From assembly GCA_037141835.1 (NCBI GenBank), contig JBAXBU010000004.1, positions 1-64,000 of the forward strand: a stretch of 64,000 nt of DNA, read 5' to 3'. The notes beneath the pieces are model-generated. The model was not told the origin of the DNA and did not search any database. It saw only the letters and a list, made by a program, of their open reading frames with translations. Source of the stretch: Fimbriimonas sp037141835 (GTDB lineage: Bacteria > Armatimonadota > Fimbriimonadia > Fimbriimonadales > Fimbriimonadaceae). Made by a program: the position numbers and the translations under genes. Every line of letters begins with the position of its first letter. Within the stretch, counting starts at the first letter, position 1. Shown here in pieces: positions 33,582 to 41,910 of this stretch.

Positions 33582-35147
33582 TTGGATCCACAATCGCTTT
33601 TCTTTGTCTTAGTTGTCATCGCGATAGGCGGAATTTCTGCCTACCTCGCAGATATCTTAGGCTATAAGATTGGCAAAAAACGCCTCTCGATTAAGCGCAT
33701 CCGTCCCAAATATGTTGCTCGGATTAGTGTTGTCATTGCGGGAATGTTGATCCCGATCTTTACGATGCTCCTGCTCTATGGGGTCAGTTCTACGTTTCGA
33801 ACTTGGATCACCCGTGGGAGCGCGATTGTTAAGGACCTTGAGCAAAAGTCGAAAGAGGTTGATAAGATCAATGCTCAGCTCGTAGAAGGCGAGACCAAGA
33901 ATGCAATGCTTGACAACAAGAACAGAGTCCTTGAGGATCTTAACAAGAAGAAGCAAGCAGAAGCAAAATTGCAGGAAGCAAAAGTTAATGGACTGAATAG
34001 CCAAGTCAATACACTGACTTCAAATATCAAAAGTATTGAAGGGGAGAAGAAGTCTGCCCTGGCTCAATTGGAGCCAATTCGGTCACAGTTGCAGTCTTTA
34101 CAAAAGCAACTGCCCGAGGCCAAAAAAAGTCTTGAGGCTGCAAGGATGGCGCTGAAGGAAGCGGATGACAAATTTAAAGATGCTTCAACCAAATACAACT
34201 CGACTTCCACTCGAAACTTAACCCTTACCAATGAAAACCTAAAACTCACCAATACTAACGCGGAGTTGGAAAAGAAGAATTTAGAGGTCAAGAAAATTTC
34301 GGATGATCTCCAGGGAGTTATCAACACCCTCAGCAAAGACTTGGAGAAGCTAAAATCCGAAAAGGCAATGGCGGAGTCTGAGAAGAACCGGGTCGACGCC
34401 GAGCTAAAACAAGCAAGTCAAAACCTGTTAACGATTATCGACGAAGCGAATGTTATTTTAAGAGCCGCACTCGAGGACAAAGATAAGTTCTATCGAACTC
34501 AAACAATATCGTATTTGCGGGGTGAGGAACTGGCCAGAATATCTGTGCTTGGGAAACCGTCAAGTGCAATTGCAACGACTGCCTATCGCGCAATTCTTCG
34601 TAGGGCAAAGTCAATTGCAACTGATCATGGTGCGAAATCTGCTTCAGACTATCCATTTATAGGCTCGGCAGGAATCATACGAGGAGATTCTCTTCGAGGC
34701 TATTTGTCTGAAGATGATGTCGAGAAATATTGGGTTGGAGAGATAATGAGTTCTTCGACGGATACAGTAGTGATTGCCCGAGCTCTTGCCAATCGATTTG
34801 CTTCCGAGCCCGTTACCCTCGAACTCATACTCCAACCAAATCCAATTGTCTTCCGGAAAGGCGAAATCGTTACAGAATCTAAAATTGATGGCAGAATTAG
34901 CGAAATTGAAATCCTCAATGGTATTCGCGAATTTCTTCGAACCTTTGTCAATACGAGAGCGCGCCAAAGGAATATGATTCCAGTCTTGTCTCGTGATGGT
35001 CTTTCGTATGGCGAATATACGCAAGATCAATTACTGAGTACAGTTGCAAAAGTAAAGGCCGTTCCGCGATTGGTTAGACTTGTTGCTGTCGCTCGCCAGG
35101 ACATTCGTGCTGGAGACGCTTTGGACATAGACATCGAGGTCAGATGA
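33582..35147 (+). CDS. DUF3084 membrane-anchored coiled-coil protein
   Basis: DUF3084 proteins are known chiefly from cyanobacteria and have no established function. Two N-terminal hydrophobic segments (about residues 5-26 and 46-68) anchor it, with DILGYKIGKKRLSIKRIRPK between them. Residues 80-290 form a long coiled coil rich in Lys, Glu and Gln (LEQKSKEVDKINAQLVE onwards). A globular C-terminal domain follows (TQTISYLRGEELARISVL, ending DALDIDIEVR). The start is TTG at 33582, 1 nt after the permease stop. The end overlaps the RuvC-like gene by 4 nt. Context suggests an envelope role tied to LPS export. Confidence 0.8.
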   Translation: MDPQSLFFVLVVIAIGGISAYLADILGYKIGKKRLSIKRIRPKYVARISVVIAGMLIPIFTMLLLYGVSSTFRTWITRGSAIVKDLEQKSKEVDKINAQLVEGETKNAMLDNKNRVLEDLNKKKQAEAKLQEAKVNGLNSQVNTLTSNIKSIEGEKKSALAQLEPIRSQLQSLQKQLPEAKKSLEAARMALKEADDKFKDASTKYNSTSTRNLTLTNENLKLTNTNAELEKKNLEVKKISDDLQGVINTLSKDLEKLKSEKAMAESEKNRVDAELKQASQNLLTIIDEANVILRAALEDKDKFYRTQTISYLRGEELARISVLGKPSSAIATTAYRAILRRAKSIATDHGAKSASDYPFIGSAGIIRGDSLRGYLSEDDVEKYWVGEIMSSSTDTVVIARALANRFASEPVTLELILQPNPIVFRKGEIVTESKIDGRISEIEILNGIREFLRTFVNTRARQRNMIPVLSRDGLSYGEYTQDQLLSTVAKVKAVPRLVRLVAVARQDIRAGDALDIDIEVR

Positions 35148-35560
35148 TCAAGAAAACTGTACTCTCGATTGATCCTGGAACTTCCAAGTGCGGAATGGCT
35201 CTCGTACAAAGAGATGAGGGCGGTTCGATCAAGCTCTTATGGCATGACGTTGTTCCGGTTGATGCCGTCATTGTCAAACTTCACGAAGCATATATTGTTG
35301 AAGAATTTCATCTCGTCATTATTGGCGACTCGACCGGATCAAAAAAAGTGAAGACGGACCTGCGAAGGCATTTGCCGAGCATGGGGATTCTGGTCATTGA
35401 CGAGAAAGAAACGACCATTCAAGCCCGGGAAAGGTACTGGGAATACAATCCTAGAAAAGGTTGGAGAAAGTTCTGGCCAGCCACTCTACAGACTCCCCAG
35501 GAGCCCTATGACGACTATGCTGCACTGGTACTTGCAGAGCGTGTTCTGAGTGAAGGCTAG
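35144..35560 (+). CDS. RuvC/YqgF-like RNase H-fold nuclease
   Basis: This 138-residue protein has the first strand and Asp of the RNase H fold (VLSIDPGTSKCGMALV) and a terminal acidic motif (EPYDDYAALVLAERVL) in the position of the last catalytic Asp. It resembles YqgF/RuvX (pre-16S rRNA processing) and the RuvC resolvase fold but is not a close match to either, so the substrate is open. Its ATG overlaps the DUF3084 stop. I recall the same pair being adjacent in cyanobacteria, which would support a real functional link. It is followed by typA after 25 bp. Confidence 0.72.
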   Translation: MIKKTVLSIDPGTSKCGMALVQRDEGGSIKLLWHDVVPVDAVIVKLHEAYIVEEFHLVIIGDSTGSKKVKTDLRRHLPSMGILVIDEKETTIQARERYWEYNPRKGWRKFWPATLQTPQEPYDDYAALVLAERVLSEG

Positions 35561-35585
35561 TCGAAAACCGGTAAAATGAATCTAT

Positions 35586-37418
35586 ATGTCCCCCAAGATT
35601 CGGAATATCGGCATCATAGCGCACGTAGATCACGGGAAGACGACCCTCGTAGACGCGATTTTTAAGCAAGCAGGAACCTTTCGCGAGAACCAGCACATGG
35701 GCATTCGTGTCATGGACAGCAATGACCTTGAGCGCGAAAAAGGCATTACGATTTTGTCCAAAGTGGCTTCGGTTCAATACCTCGGCACCAAGATCAATAT
35801 TGTTGATACTCCAGGACACGCCGACTTCGGCGGTGAAGTAGAGCGAGTTCTCAGCATGGTTGACGGCGTACTCCTTGTTGTCGATGCTAATGAGGGGCCC
35901 ATGCCTCAGACTCGATTTGTACTCAAAAAGGCTTTTCAAAATGGATTGAAGCCAATTGTATTTGTTAATAAGATTGACCGTGAGAATTCACGACCAGAAT
36001 ACGCATACGACAAAACCCTTGACCTTTTCATCGACCTAGGAGCTGATGAAGACGCCCTGTTCTTCCCAGTTTTGTACGGCTCAGGTGCGGGCGGCTATGC
36101 CCGAACAAACCCGGGCGATGACGACATGGACATGAAGAAACTGTTTGACGCGATTGTCGAACATGTTCCTGAACCCAAAGTCGAACACGAGGGCCCTTTC
36201 CGACTTCAAGTCAATAACCTTGACTATAGCGACTACTTGGGACGCATGTTTGGCGGAAAAGTCCTTCGCGGAACCGTCAAAGTTGGCGACCGAGTCGAAA
36301 TGATTCGTGAAGATGTTGTTAAGAAAGTTGCATTCAACGTCACCAAACTCTGGACATACGAAGGAATCGAATTAACGGACGTTGAATCAGTTGGCGCTGG
36401 GGAAATTGCGATGTTGGCCGGTCTCGATAACGTTTTGATTTCCGACACGATCGCGATTGTCGATACCAGTGAAGCCCTCCCAGCCATTAAGGTTGAACCA
36501 AGTACGCTCTCGATGAACTTTTACGCCAATAACTCGCCACTGGCGGGCAAGGACGGCGGCAAGTTCTTGACGATCCACAAGATTCGCGACCGAATCTTGA
36601 AGGAAGAAGCAGTCTCGGTTTCGATCAAGGTTGACCCGGACGCAGCTTCAGATACGGTTAAGGTTAAAGCCCGTGGCGAACTACAACTTGCAATTCTCAT
36701 CGAAACAATGAGACGAGAAGGGTACGAGATGCAAATTTCACGTCCTCAAGTTATTTTGAAGCGAGACGAGAACGGCAAGATTCTTGAGCCCAACGAAGCG
36801 GCAACGCTTGAAGTTCCAGAAGATGCCGTTGGTTCAGTCATGGAAGAAATGAGCCGCCGAAAGGGCGACCTGTTGAACATGCGGACCAATGACAACGGAA
36901 CGAACTCTTTGGAATACTCGATTCCGACTCGTGGACTCATTGGCTTCCGTTCAAACTTCTTGACTCTCACGAGAGGTCTTGGTCTCATTGGATCGCTGTA
37001 TGACGGCTACAAGCCGTATAAAGGCGAGATTGCATTCCGAGTGCAAGGATCTCTCATCTCGAAGGATCCGGGCAAGCTCACACGCTATGCATACGAAGAC
37101 GTAATGGTGCGAGGGCAGTTGTTCTACCCAGTCGGAACGGCACTTTACGCCGGAATGATTGTTGGTGCTTGTAGTCGAGACGAAGACATGATCGTCAACG
37201 CAACCAAGGAAAAGGCGGCGAATAACATTCGGTCCGCTACTTCCGAGCAGACGGCATCGTTGGATACTCACAAGGAATTCTCGCTTGAGCAAGCTCTTTC
37301 TTGGTTGCGAGATGACGAGCTACTGGAAGTGACCCCGAAGCAACTTCGGTTCCGAAAGAAGGTTCTCGATCACTCGGAGCGACGAGTATCCGAGCGACGA
37401 AGCGAAGTCGTAGTTTGA
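35586..37418 (+). CDS. typA: Ribosome-associated translational GTPase TypA/BipA
   Basis: TypA is an EF-G-like GTPase acting in ribosome assembly, especially under cold or stress. G1 IAHVDHGKTTLVDAIF, G3 VDTPGHADFGGEVERVL and G4 NKIDRE are intact. The C-terminal block RKGDLLNMRTNDNGTNSLEY with PTRGLIGFRSNFLT is diagnostic for BipA. The length of 610 residues is typical. It ends the long + strand run, with a strong intrinsic terminator 30 bp past the stop. Confidence 0.95.
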   Translation: MSPKIRNIGIIAHVDHGKTTLVDAIFKQAGTFRENQHMGIRVMDSNDLEREKGITILSKVASVQYLGTKINIVDTPGHADFGGEVERVLSMVDGVLLVVDANEGPMPQTRFVLKKAFQNGLKPIVFVNKIDRENSRPEYAYDKTLDLFIDLGADEDALFFPVLYGSGAGGYARTNPGDDDMDMKKLFDAIVEHVPEPKVEHEGPFRLQVNNLDYSDYLGRMFGGKVLRGTVKVGDRVEMIREDVVKKVAFNVTKLWTYEGIELTDVESVGAGEIAMLAGLDNVLISDTIAIVDTSEALPAIKVEPSTLSMNFYANNSPLAGKDGGKFLTIHKIRDRILKEEAVSVSIKVDPDAASDTVKVKARGELQLAILIETMRREGYEMQISRPQVILKRDENGKILEPNEAATLEVPEDAVGSVMEEMSRRKGDLLNMRTNDNGTNSLEYSIPTRGLIGFRSNFLTLTRGLGLIGSLYDGYKPYKGEIAFRVQGSLISKDPGKLTRYAYEDVMVRGQLFYPVGTALYAGMIVGACSRDEDMIVNATKEKAANNIRSATSEQTASLDTHKEFSLEQALSWLRDDELLEVTPKQLRFRKKVLDHSERRVSERRSEVVV

Positions 37419-37447
37419 TTTGGAGCTAGGGTTCTAGCATGGTTAAG

Positions 37448-37487
37448 AAAGAGTTCATTGTCCTTAAGGCAATGAACTCTTTTTTTG
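37448..37487 (+). terminator. Intrinsic terminator of typA
   Basis: AAAGAGTTCATTG and CAATGAACTCTTT form a perfect 13-bp stem around TCCTTAAGG, and a run of seven or more T follows directly. It lies between typA and the convergent peptidase gene, whose stop is at 37513. Confidence 0.9.
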
Positions 37488-37512
37488 AGTGCTGATGGGC
37501 AAATCGCCGCAT

Positions 37513-38190
37513 CTAAACGACTTTTGTATCGAGGGAAAATTCCCCTTGGACATTCACTTGAAAAACCTGAGAACCAGGATTCGAAGTAATGCACTTGAAT
37601 AGCTGCTCATCTACGAAATGAGCCGCAGTACGGTCTTCACTGGCTAATCCTGGACCAATTTTATTGTTCTCAAGCATTCGTTTGAGTGATGGCCGACGAT
37701 CTACTTCGCCGTCATAGTGAGGGCAGAAACTACCCTCGAGCCATCCAAGGTCCTTCCAGGGTGCCAACGGTCCCATCGAGTCAGTACTAAACTCTTCAAA
37801 CCAGCAGTTCGCTCCCGCACTTACGCCGGCCAAGACGGTTCCATTCTCGTAGGCTCTGCGAATGGCAATATCCAATCCCCAGTCGCGCCAAAGAACCAAA
37901 AGGTTTCGAGTGTTGCCCCCTCCCACGTAGATCACATCTTGTTCGAGCATGTAATCATCAAAGTCCAGGCGGTGCGGCCAAAACAGGCTGAGATGGGAGG
38001 TTTCACATCCCAGACTTCGGTAGGCAAGGTGAAAGCGGTCGGAGTAATCGTTACTGTCGGCCGATGCAGTTGGAATAAAGCAAACCTTAGGCTTTGGTTT
38101 GTCAACCAGACCTAAGATGTATCGATCTAGCGCCAAGTTCTCAGGCTCAGTACTAAATCCTCCACCGCCAATCGCCACAATTTGTCTCAT
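37513..38190 (-). CDS. Peptidase S51 family protein (dipeptidase E-like)
   Basis: S51 peptidases cleave N-terminal Asp-X bonds in the cytoplasm. The nucleophile elbow is LAGVSAGANCWFEE (Ser124), preceded by DVIYVGGGNTRNLLVLW, the conserved Gly-rich turn. CPHYDGEVDRR supplies the His region. The 225-residue length fits PepE rather than cyanophycinase. It is the only gene on this strand here; its start is separated from the + strand neighbour at 38244 by 53 bp. Substrate is inferred from family only. Confidence 0.85.
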   Translation of the reverse strand: MRQIVAIGGGGFSTEPENLALDRYILGLVDKPKPKVCFIPTASADSNDYSDRFHLAYRSLGCETSHLSLFWPHRLDFDDYMLEQDVIYVGGGNTRNLLVLWRDWGLDIAIRRAYENGTVLAGVSAGANCWFEEFSTDSMGPLAPWKDLGWLEGSFCPHYDGEVDRRPSLKRMLENNKIGPGLASEDRTAAHFVDEQLFKCITSNPGSQVFQVNVQGEFSLDTKVV

Positions 38191-38243
38191 TTGCCTTATT
38201 TTGACTCAACCTGCATCACCCCTTTATCGTAAATAAAATTGTC

Positions 38244-39107
38244 ATGAGCGCACGGTTTACACCCAAGGACATCCATCCTTCAATATTTGAAGCGGTTCAC
38301 GACCTGACGACGACTTACATGAGTGGTGCTGCCGACCAGCGTACGACAGCGGCAGGAACAAAACATTCGTCTGTGTGGTTTGCCGAATATTGGAAGGGAA
38401 CCATGATTTGGCTGCTCGGACTCATTCCTGTCATTGGCGGAGCAGCAATGGCCGCAGATTACGGCGGAAAGACTCTGAGAGTTCTAACATTCCTGATTTT
38501 GTTAAGTGCTTGGCTCGCGGCAGGATACGTTGGGTATCAAAAGAATAAGAAGCTAATAACTTGGGAAGAACTTGAAGCGTTGCGCCCCGGTTTAAACCTT
38601 TCAGAGCATCAGACTCTATATCTCGATTGCCTTCAGTATGTCGAAGAATCTCGAGTTCTTGACCTAGAGCAAAAGAAGTCTTGGCGGGATGCCTTGTTCA
38701 ATGCCCTTGATCAGGCGCTTGTACTCGACAAGCTCTCCACTGACATGAAGACATCTTCTGGGGTGGAGAATCACGGCGAGAGTCTGGCTGAAATAGATCG
38801 TCTCAAAAGTTTGAGTTCGCAAAGTACGGATGAGGTCGCCAAAGATGCTTACAATCAAAGCCTTGAAATGGCGCAGGATCGAATGTCTAAGTGGGATTCG
38901 TTTGCAGTCCAGGCGGAGCGAACGGAAGCTCACATGGAACTCACGAAGCAAACATTCCTGAAGACTCGGGACACGCTGAATGGGCTCAGCCTAACTCAGC
39001 AAGAAGCCGTACGGGTTGACCTCGAACCACTTCGCGCAAACCTGAGCCGAGTCCAAACGGATGCTCACGAGATTCAGCGAGCCATAGAAGAATTAAGGCA
39101 GATTTAG
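38244..39107 (+). CDS. Two-TM protein with coiled-coil tail, unknown function
   Basis: I do not recognise this 287-residue protein. Two hydrophobic segments (about residues 53-71 and 79-96) follow a polar N-terminus (FTPKDIHPSIFEAVHDLTT). The long remainder is acidic, helical and probably coiled coil, with LKSLSSQSTDEVAKDAYNQS and RVDLEPLRANLSRVQTDAHE. The hairpin plus coiled-coil design resembles cytoplasmic tether proteins, which is inference only. It is a single gene ending just before a palindromic repeat and the convergent queF. Confidence 0.55.
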   Translation: MSARFTPKDIHPSIFEAVHDLTTTYMSGAADQRTTAAGTKHSSVWFAEYWKGTMIWLLGLIPVIGGAAMAADYGGKTLRVLTFLILLSAWLAAGYVGYQKNKKLITWEELEALRPGLNLSEHQTLYLDCLQYVEESRVLDLEQKKSWRDALFNALDQALVLDKLSTDMKTSSGVENHGESLAEIDRLKSLSSQSTDEVAKDAYNQSLEMAQDRMSKWDSFAVQAERTEAHMELTKQTFLKTRDTLNGLSLTQQEAVRVDLEPLRANLSRVQTDAHEIQRAIEELRQI

Positions 39108-39109
39108 GT

Positions 39110-39178
39110 TAGTCAGGAGTCAAGAGTCAGGAGAAGGACTAAGAATAATCCTTTCTCCAAACTCCAAACTCCCGACTA
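39110..39178. repeat. Imperfect 69-bp palindrome of GTCAGGAGT-type repeats
   Basis: TAGTC-GGAGT-AGAGT-GGAGAAGGA on the left finds TCCTTTCTCC-ACTC-ACTCC-GACTA on the right, so nearly the whole segment folds back with small internal loops. The left half is built from short GTCAGGAGT-like units. The right end includes the queF stop codon. It may act as a terminator for both convergent genes. Confidence 0.6.
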
Positions 39179-39523
39179 TTCCGGCTTCTTCCCAGTCTCA
39201 CACGTCACGACTGAATTGATTCCGCCACGAGCGCTGAAATTGCCCGTCACGCGCATCCATCGTGGGCTACATGCCGCAGTTAGATCATCAAGCATCTGGT
39301 TGATAACTGCTTCGTAAAAGATTCCTTTGTTTCGGAAGTCGAGGTAGTAATATTTCAGGCTCTTGAGCTCAATGCAGACATCACCTGGGATGTATTCCAA
39401 TTCAATGGTGGCAAAGTCAGGCAAACCCGTCTTGGGGCAAACGCTGGTGAACTCAGGGTTCACGTGCTTGATTGTGTAATTGCGGTTTGGGTTCGGATTC
39501 GGAAACGTCTCAAGCTCAGTCAT
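39176..39523 (-). CDS. queF: NADPH-dependent preQ0 reductase QueF
   Basis: QueF reduces 7-cyano-7-deazaguanine to preQ1 for queuosine synthesis. The covalent-adduct Cys29 lies in TSVCPKTGLPDFATI with Asp36, and the family signature ELKSLKYYYLDFRNKGIFYE follows. At 115 residues it is the short single-domain type. The other queuosine genes (queC, queD, queE, tgt) are not in the window. Its stop codon sits inside the palindromic repeat. Confidence 0.95.
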   Translation of the reverse strand: MTELETFPNPNPNRNYTIKHVNPEFTSVCPKTGLPDFATIELEYIPGDVCIELKSLKYYYLDFRNKGIFYEAVINQMLDDLTAACSPRWMRVTGNFSARGGINSVVTCETGKKPE

Positions 39524-39537
39524 AGGGAGGCTATAGT

Positions 39538-41385
39538 TTACTTCTTCAGATCAATGTACTGGGTAAGACCCTCTTGCCTACTCAATGAAAACGTAAACCA
39601 CAATGTTTGACGTTGGGATTCTTCAGCTGTAGGTTTTTCTATTAGCTTCTTTCCCGTTGGCGTATCGACGAAGGCATTGTTGCTTACTCGGTCTTTCCAT
39701 TTGGCGGTAAAGCGCAAGTCTTTCAACTGTTCCAGTCCAAAACCATTGAGTGCCAGGCTTTTGGCTAGCTCATAAGTGCATCCATAGTGCTCCAAAATCA
39801 ACTTTAGGGCAGAATTGAGCAATTGATCCTGCTGGTTGCCAACAAGATCAGAAAAACCAAGTCCTTCGTCGCGGGCGGCTATTTCTCGCTGTCTCGGCGA
39901 AAGCATGGCGAACAGCTTGAGCGAATCAAGGCACTCCGTTACCTTGGGAAGTTTCGCACGAGTTGCGGGATAATTGGTCTCGCCAATTGCCAATTGATCT
40001 TCCCGGAATGCCCGAGCCACAAATAGAGCTTGATCAAGTGTTGGTAATTGACCTGTCTCGCGGGGTTCCACTTTGCTCCACGTCGCTTCTGGTGTCTCAC
40101 TTTTGCGGCGAGACCAGTAGGCAAAATTTCTGGCGAGAAGATATCCATTGTCTTCTTTTGCCAAGCATTGAGAATCACCCATAAGTTTGCCTACTGCTTG
40201 ACTAGCGAGCTTCTCCCCATTGTTTAGTGGTGCGACTCCATTTCCAGGTACAAATGCATTAAGAATGGATCGATCAGCCTGAGCGACGATCGGAATGCTG
40301 GTTGCTTGATGGAGCCATCGAAGGTGATCACCCAAACGAAACTGTTTTCCAGCCCAGGGAGAATCCCACACAGGAGTATTTTGCTCAATAGTCTGGGGAA
40401 ACTTTAGCGGAGTTTCGTAGGGCTTCATCCAAGGCTGAAGCTGAGTGTAGAACGCCATTTTTTTAAGAGAAGGATCGACGTTTAAATACGACTTTGTCCC
40501 TGAAAACATGCCACCCGACTGTGAGCCACCAACTGACAATGCGGGATTTGACGGCTCGAAGTAGAACGAAAGTTCATTTGCTCGAAATTTTCCATTAGAA
40601 GGATTAAATCGAAAGAAAGTGAATCGTCGATGTTCATATTCGATAGGAACATTCTTTCCTTCTGGACCGGTTCTCTTGGTTTGTATTGATTGAAGAAAGT
40701 CCGATTGGTAAAGCCTCAGCTTGACTTCGGGTATCGTACTCGCCGCAAAAGCGGCCCCTTTCCAAAATCTATCGACATCCTCTTTATTAAGCTGCAATAA
40801 TACTCGGCCCAAAGAATAGCTTCTAAGACCAAAACTGAGAGCATCTCTTCGTCTGATTCCTTCTACGATTCTTGTCTCGTCGTGAGCTTGCTCCGCTGCC
40901 CTTAATTCATCATCCCATTCCTTCGTAATTTTGTCCCTAACTGATGGTTCGACGAAAATTGGTCTGGTTGGCCCTGGCTCATTGTTGTAAGGCAACTTAC
41001 TCGCGACATATTGGCAGGCCCAAAGCTTTAATTTCAAATCCGACAATTGAAGGTCTTCCGCGGCCTTGACAAAGTTTTTTTCACGATTCGCCGTCGGTAT
41101 GTCGCGTTCAAGCCGATAACCCTTTTCAAATGGCATCCATTGGGCATCGAGAACCTTAGCCACCTTATCTAATGTCTCGCCAAGTGGCCGCTTATTAACG
41201 AACACATCAACCTTAAGGTCTTGAATATCCTTTGCAACCGAAAACTTAACACCCGAAGATGAGGAGACTTCTGCGCAGAAGTCCGTTATCTGGCGAAGGC
41301 TCACATCAAAATCAGTCGGCTTGGTCAGCCGAGCATCCGAAAGGACTCCGCTTTGTAAGGCAAGGGCTAACCCAAGAAGAACCAT
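39538..41385 (-). CDS. Exported protein with N-terminal STN-like domain
   Basis: The function is unknown. A signal peptide (MVLLGLALALQSGVLS) precedes a stretch resembling the secretin/TonB short N-terminal (STN) fold: FDVSLRQITDFCAEVSSSSG, then LKVDVFVNKRPLGETLDKVA, that is, two strands plus a helix. The remaining 500 residues, including TKRTGPEGKNVPIEYEHRRF, match no family I know. A second STN-like unit may lie near LGDHLRWLHQATSIPIVAQ. At 615 residues it is not a TonB receptor or secretin itself. Its start is 6 bp after the cupin isomerase stop, so the two are cotranscribed. Confidence 0.6.
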   Translation of the reverse strand: MVLLGLALALQSGVLSDARLTKPTDFDVSLRQITDFCAEVSSSSGVKFSVAKDIQDLKVDVFVNKRPLGETLDKVAKVLDAQWMPFEKGYRLERDIPTANREKNFVKAAEDLQLSDLKLKLWACQYVASKLPYNNEPGPTRPIFVEPSVRDKITKEWDDELRAAEQAHDETRIVEGIRRRDALSFGLRSYSLGRVLLQLNKEDVDRFWKGAAFAASTIPEVKLRLYQSDFLQSIQTKRTGPEGKNVPIEYEHRRFTFFRFNPSNGKFRANELSFYFEPSNPALSVGGSQSGGMFSGTKSYLNVDPSLKKMAFYTQLQPWMKPYETPLKFPQTIEQNTPVWDSPWAGKQFRLGDHLRWLHQATSIPIVAQADRSILNAFVPGNGVAPLNNGEKLASQAVGKLMGDSQCLAKEDNGYLLARNFAYWSRRKSETPEATWSKVEPRETGQLPTLDQALFVARAFREDQLAIGETNYPATRAKLPKVTECLDSLKLFAMLSPRQREIAARDEGLGFSDLVGNQQDQLLNSALKLILEHYGCTYELAKSLALNGFGLEQLKDLRFTAKWKDRVSNNAFVDTPTGKKLIEKPTAEESQRQTLWFTFSLSRQEGLTQYIDLKK

Positions 41386-41391
41386 TACCCC

Positions 41392-41901
41392 TCATTCTAC
41401 AAAGAAACGACGAGAAAAGCCGTCGCGAAGAATACTTTCGTATTCGTGACCACAGTCGGCAGCCCACGCACACCAAAAAATCAGGGGTTCATTTCCGGTG
41501 TTCACCGTTCGATGAGCCAACGTGCCGTCGATGTGATAGGTCGTCCCGGGTCTTAAATCAACGGTCGTTGTGACTCGATCTTGATCCATCAAAACAACTA
41601 AGCCAGTTCCTGAAACAACAATGATTAATTCCCCATGGGTTGGCTTTAAGTGCCAATGTCCGCGGGTCATGAAGTACTCACCACCAACATCCCCGGGAAA
41701 CAAACGCGTTGAACCCCACAGAATCGCCCCCTCAGTACCATCGGGCTTACTGAAGTACGTTTCCGTCTCATACAGTGGCTGCATGGATACTAAATCAGCC
41801 GCGGTGGGATCGTGCCAGTAGTCGCGCAAGTCACCGACCGTCCGAACCGAACCCACGGCATCGCCATGAAGAACACCCGTTTCGAGATCAGAAATGATCA
41901 T
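41392..41901 (-). CDS. Cupin-type glucose-6-phosphate isomerase
   Basis: This resembles the metal-dependent cupin phosphoglucose isomerase known mainly from archaea (PF06560-like). Cupin motif 1 is VGGEYFMTRGHWHLKPTHGE (the His, His and Glu ligands), motif 2 is YHIDGTLAHRTVNTGNEP. ETETYFSKPDGTEGAILWGST and the end ADCGHEYESILRDGF also fit. The 169-residue length is slightly shorter than the archaeal forms. It lies 9 bp after lpd and 6 bp before the STN-like gene. A standard PGI might exist elsewhere in the genome. Confidence 0.82.
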   Translation of the reverse strand: MIISDLETGVLHGDAVGSVRTVGDLRDYWHDPTAADLVSMQPLYETETYFSKPDGTEGAILWGSTRLFPGDVGGEYFMTRGHWHLKPTHGELIIVVSGTGLVVLMDQDRVTTTVDLRPGTTYHIDGTLAHRTVNTGNEPLIFWCAWAADCGHEYESILRDGFSRRFFVE

Positions 41902-41910
41902 TCTTTTTGA

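Noticed and set aside
34644..35030. 128-codon minus-strand frame within the DUF3084 gene
   Set aside because: Shadow of a recognised gene, with no start signal or family resemblance.
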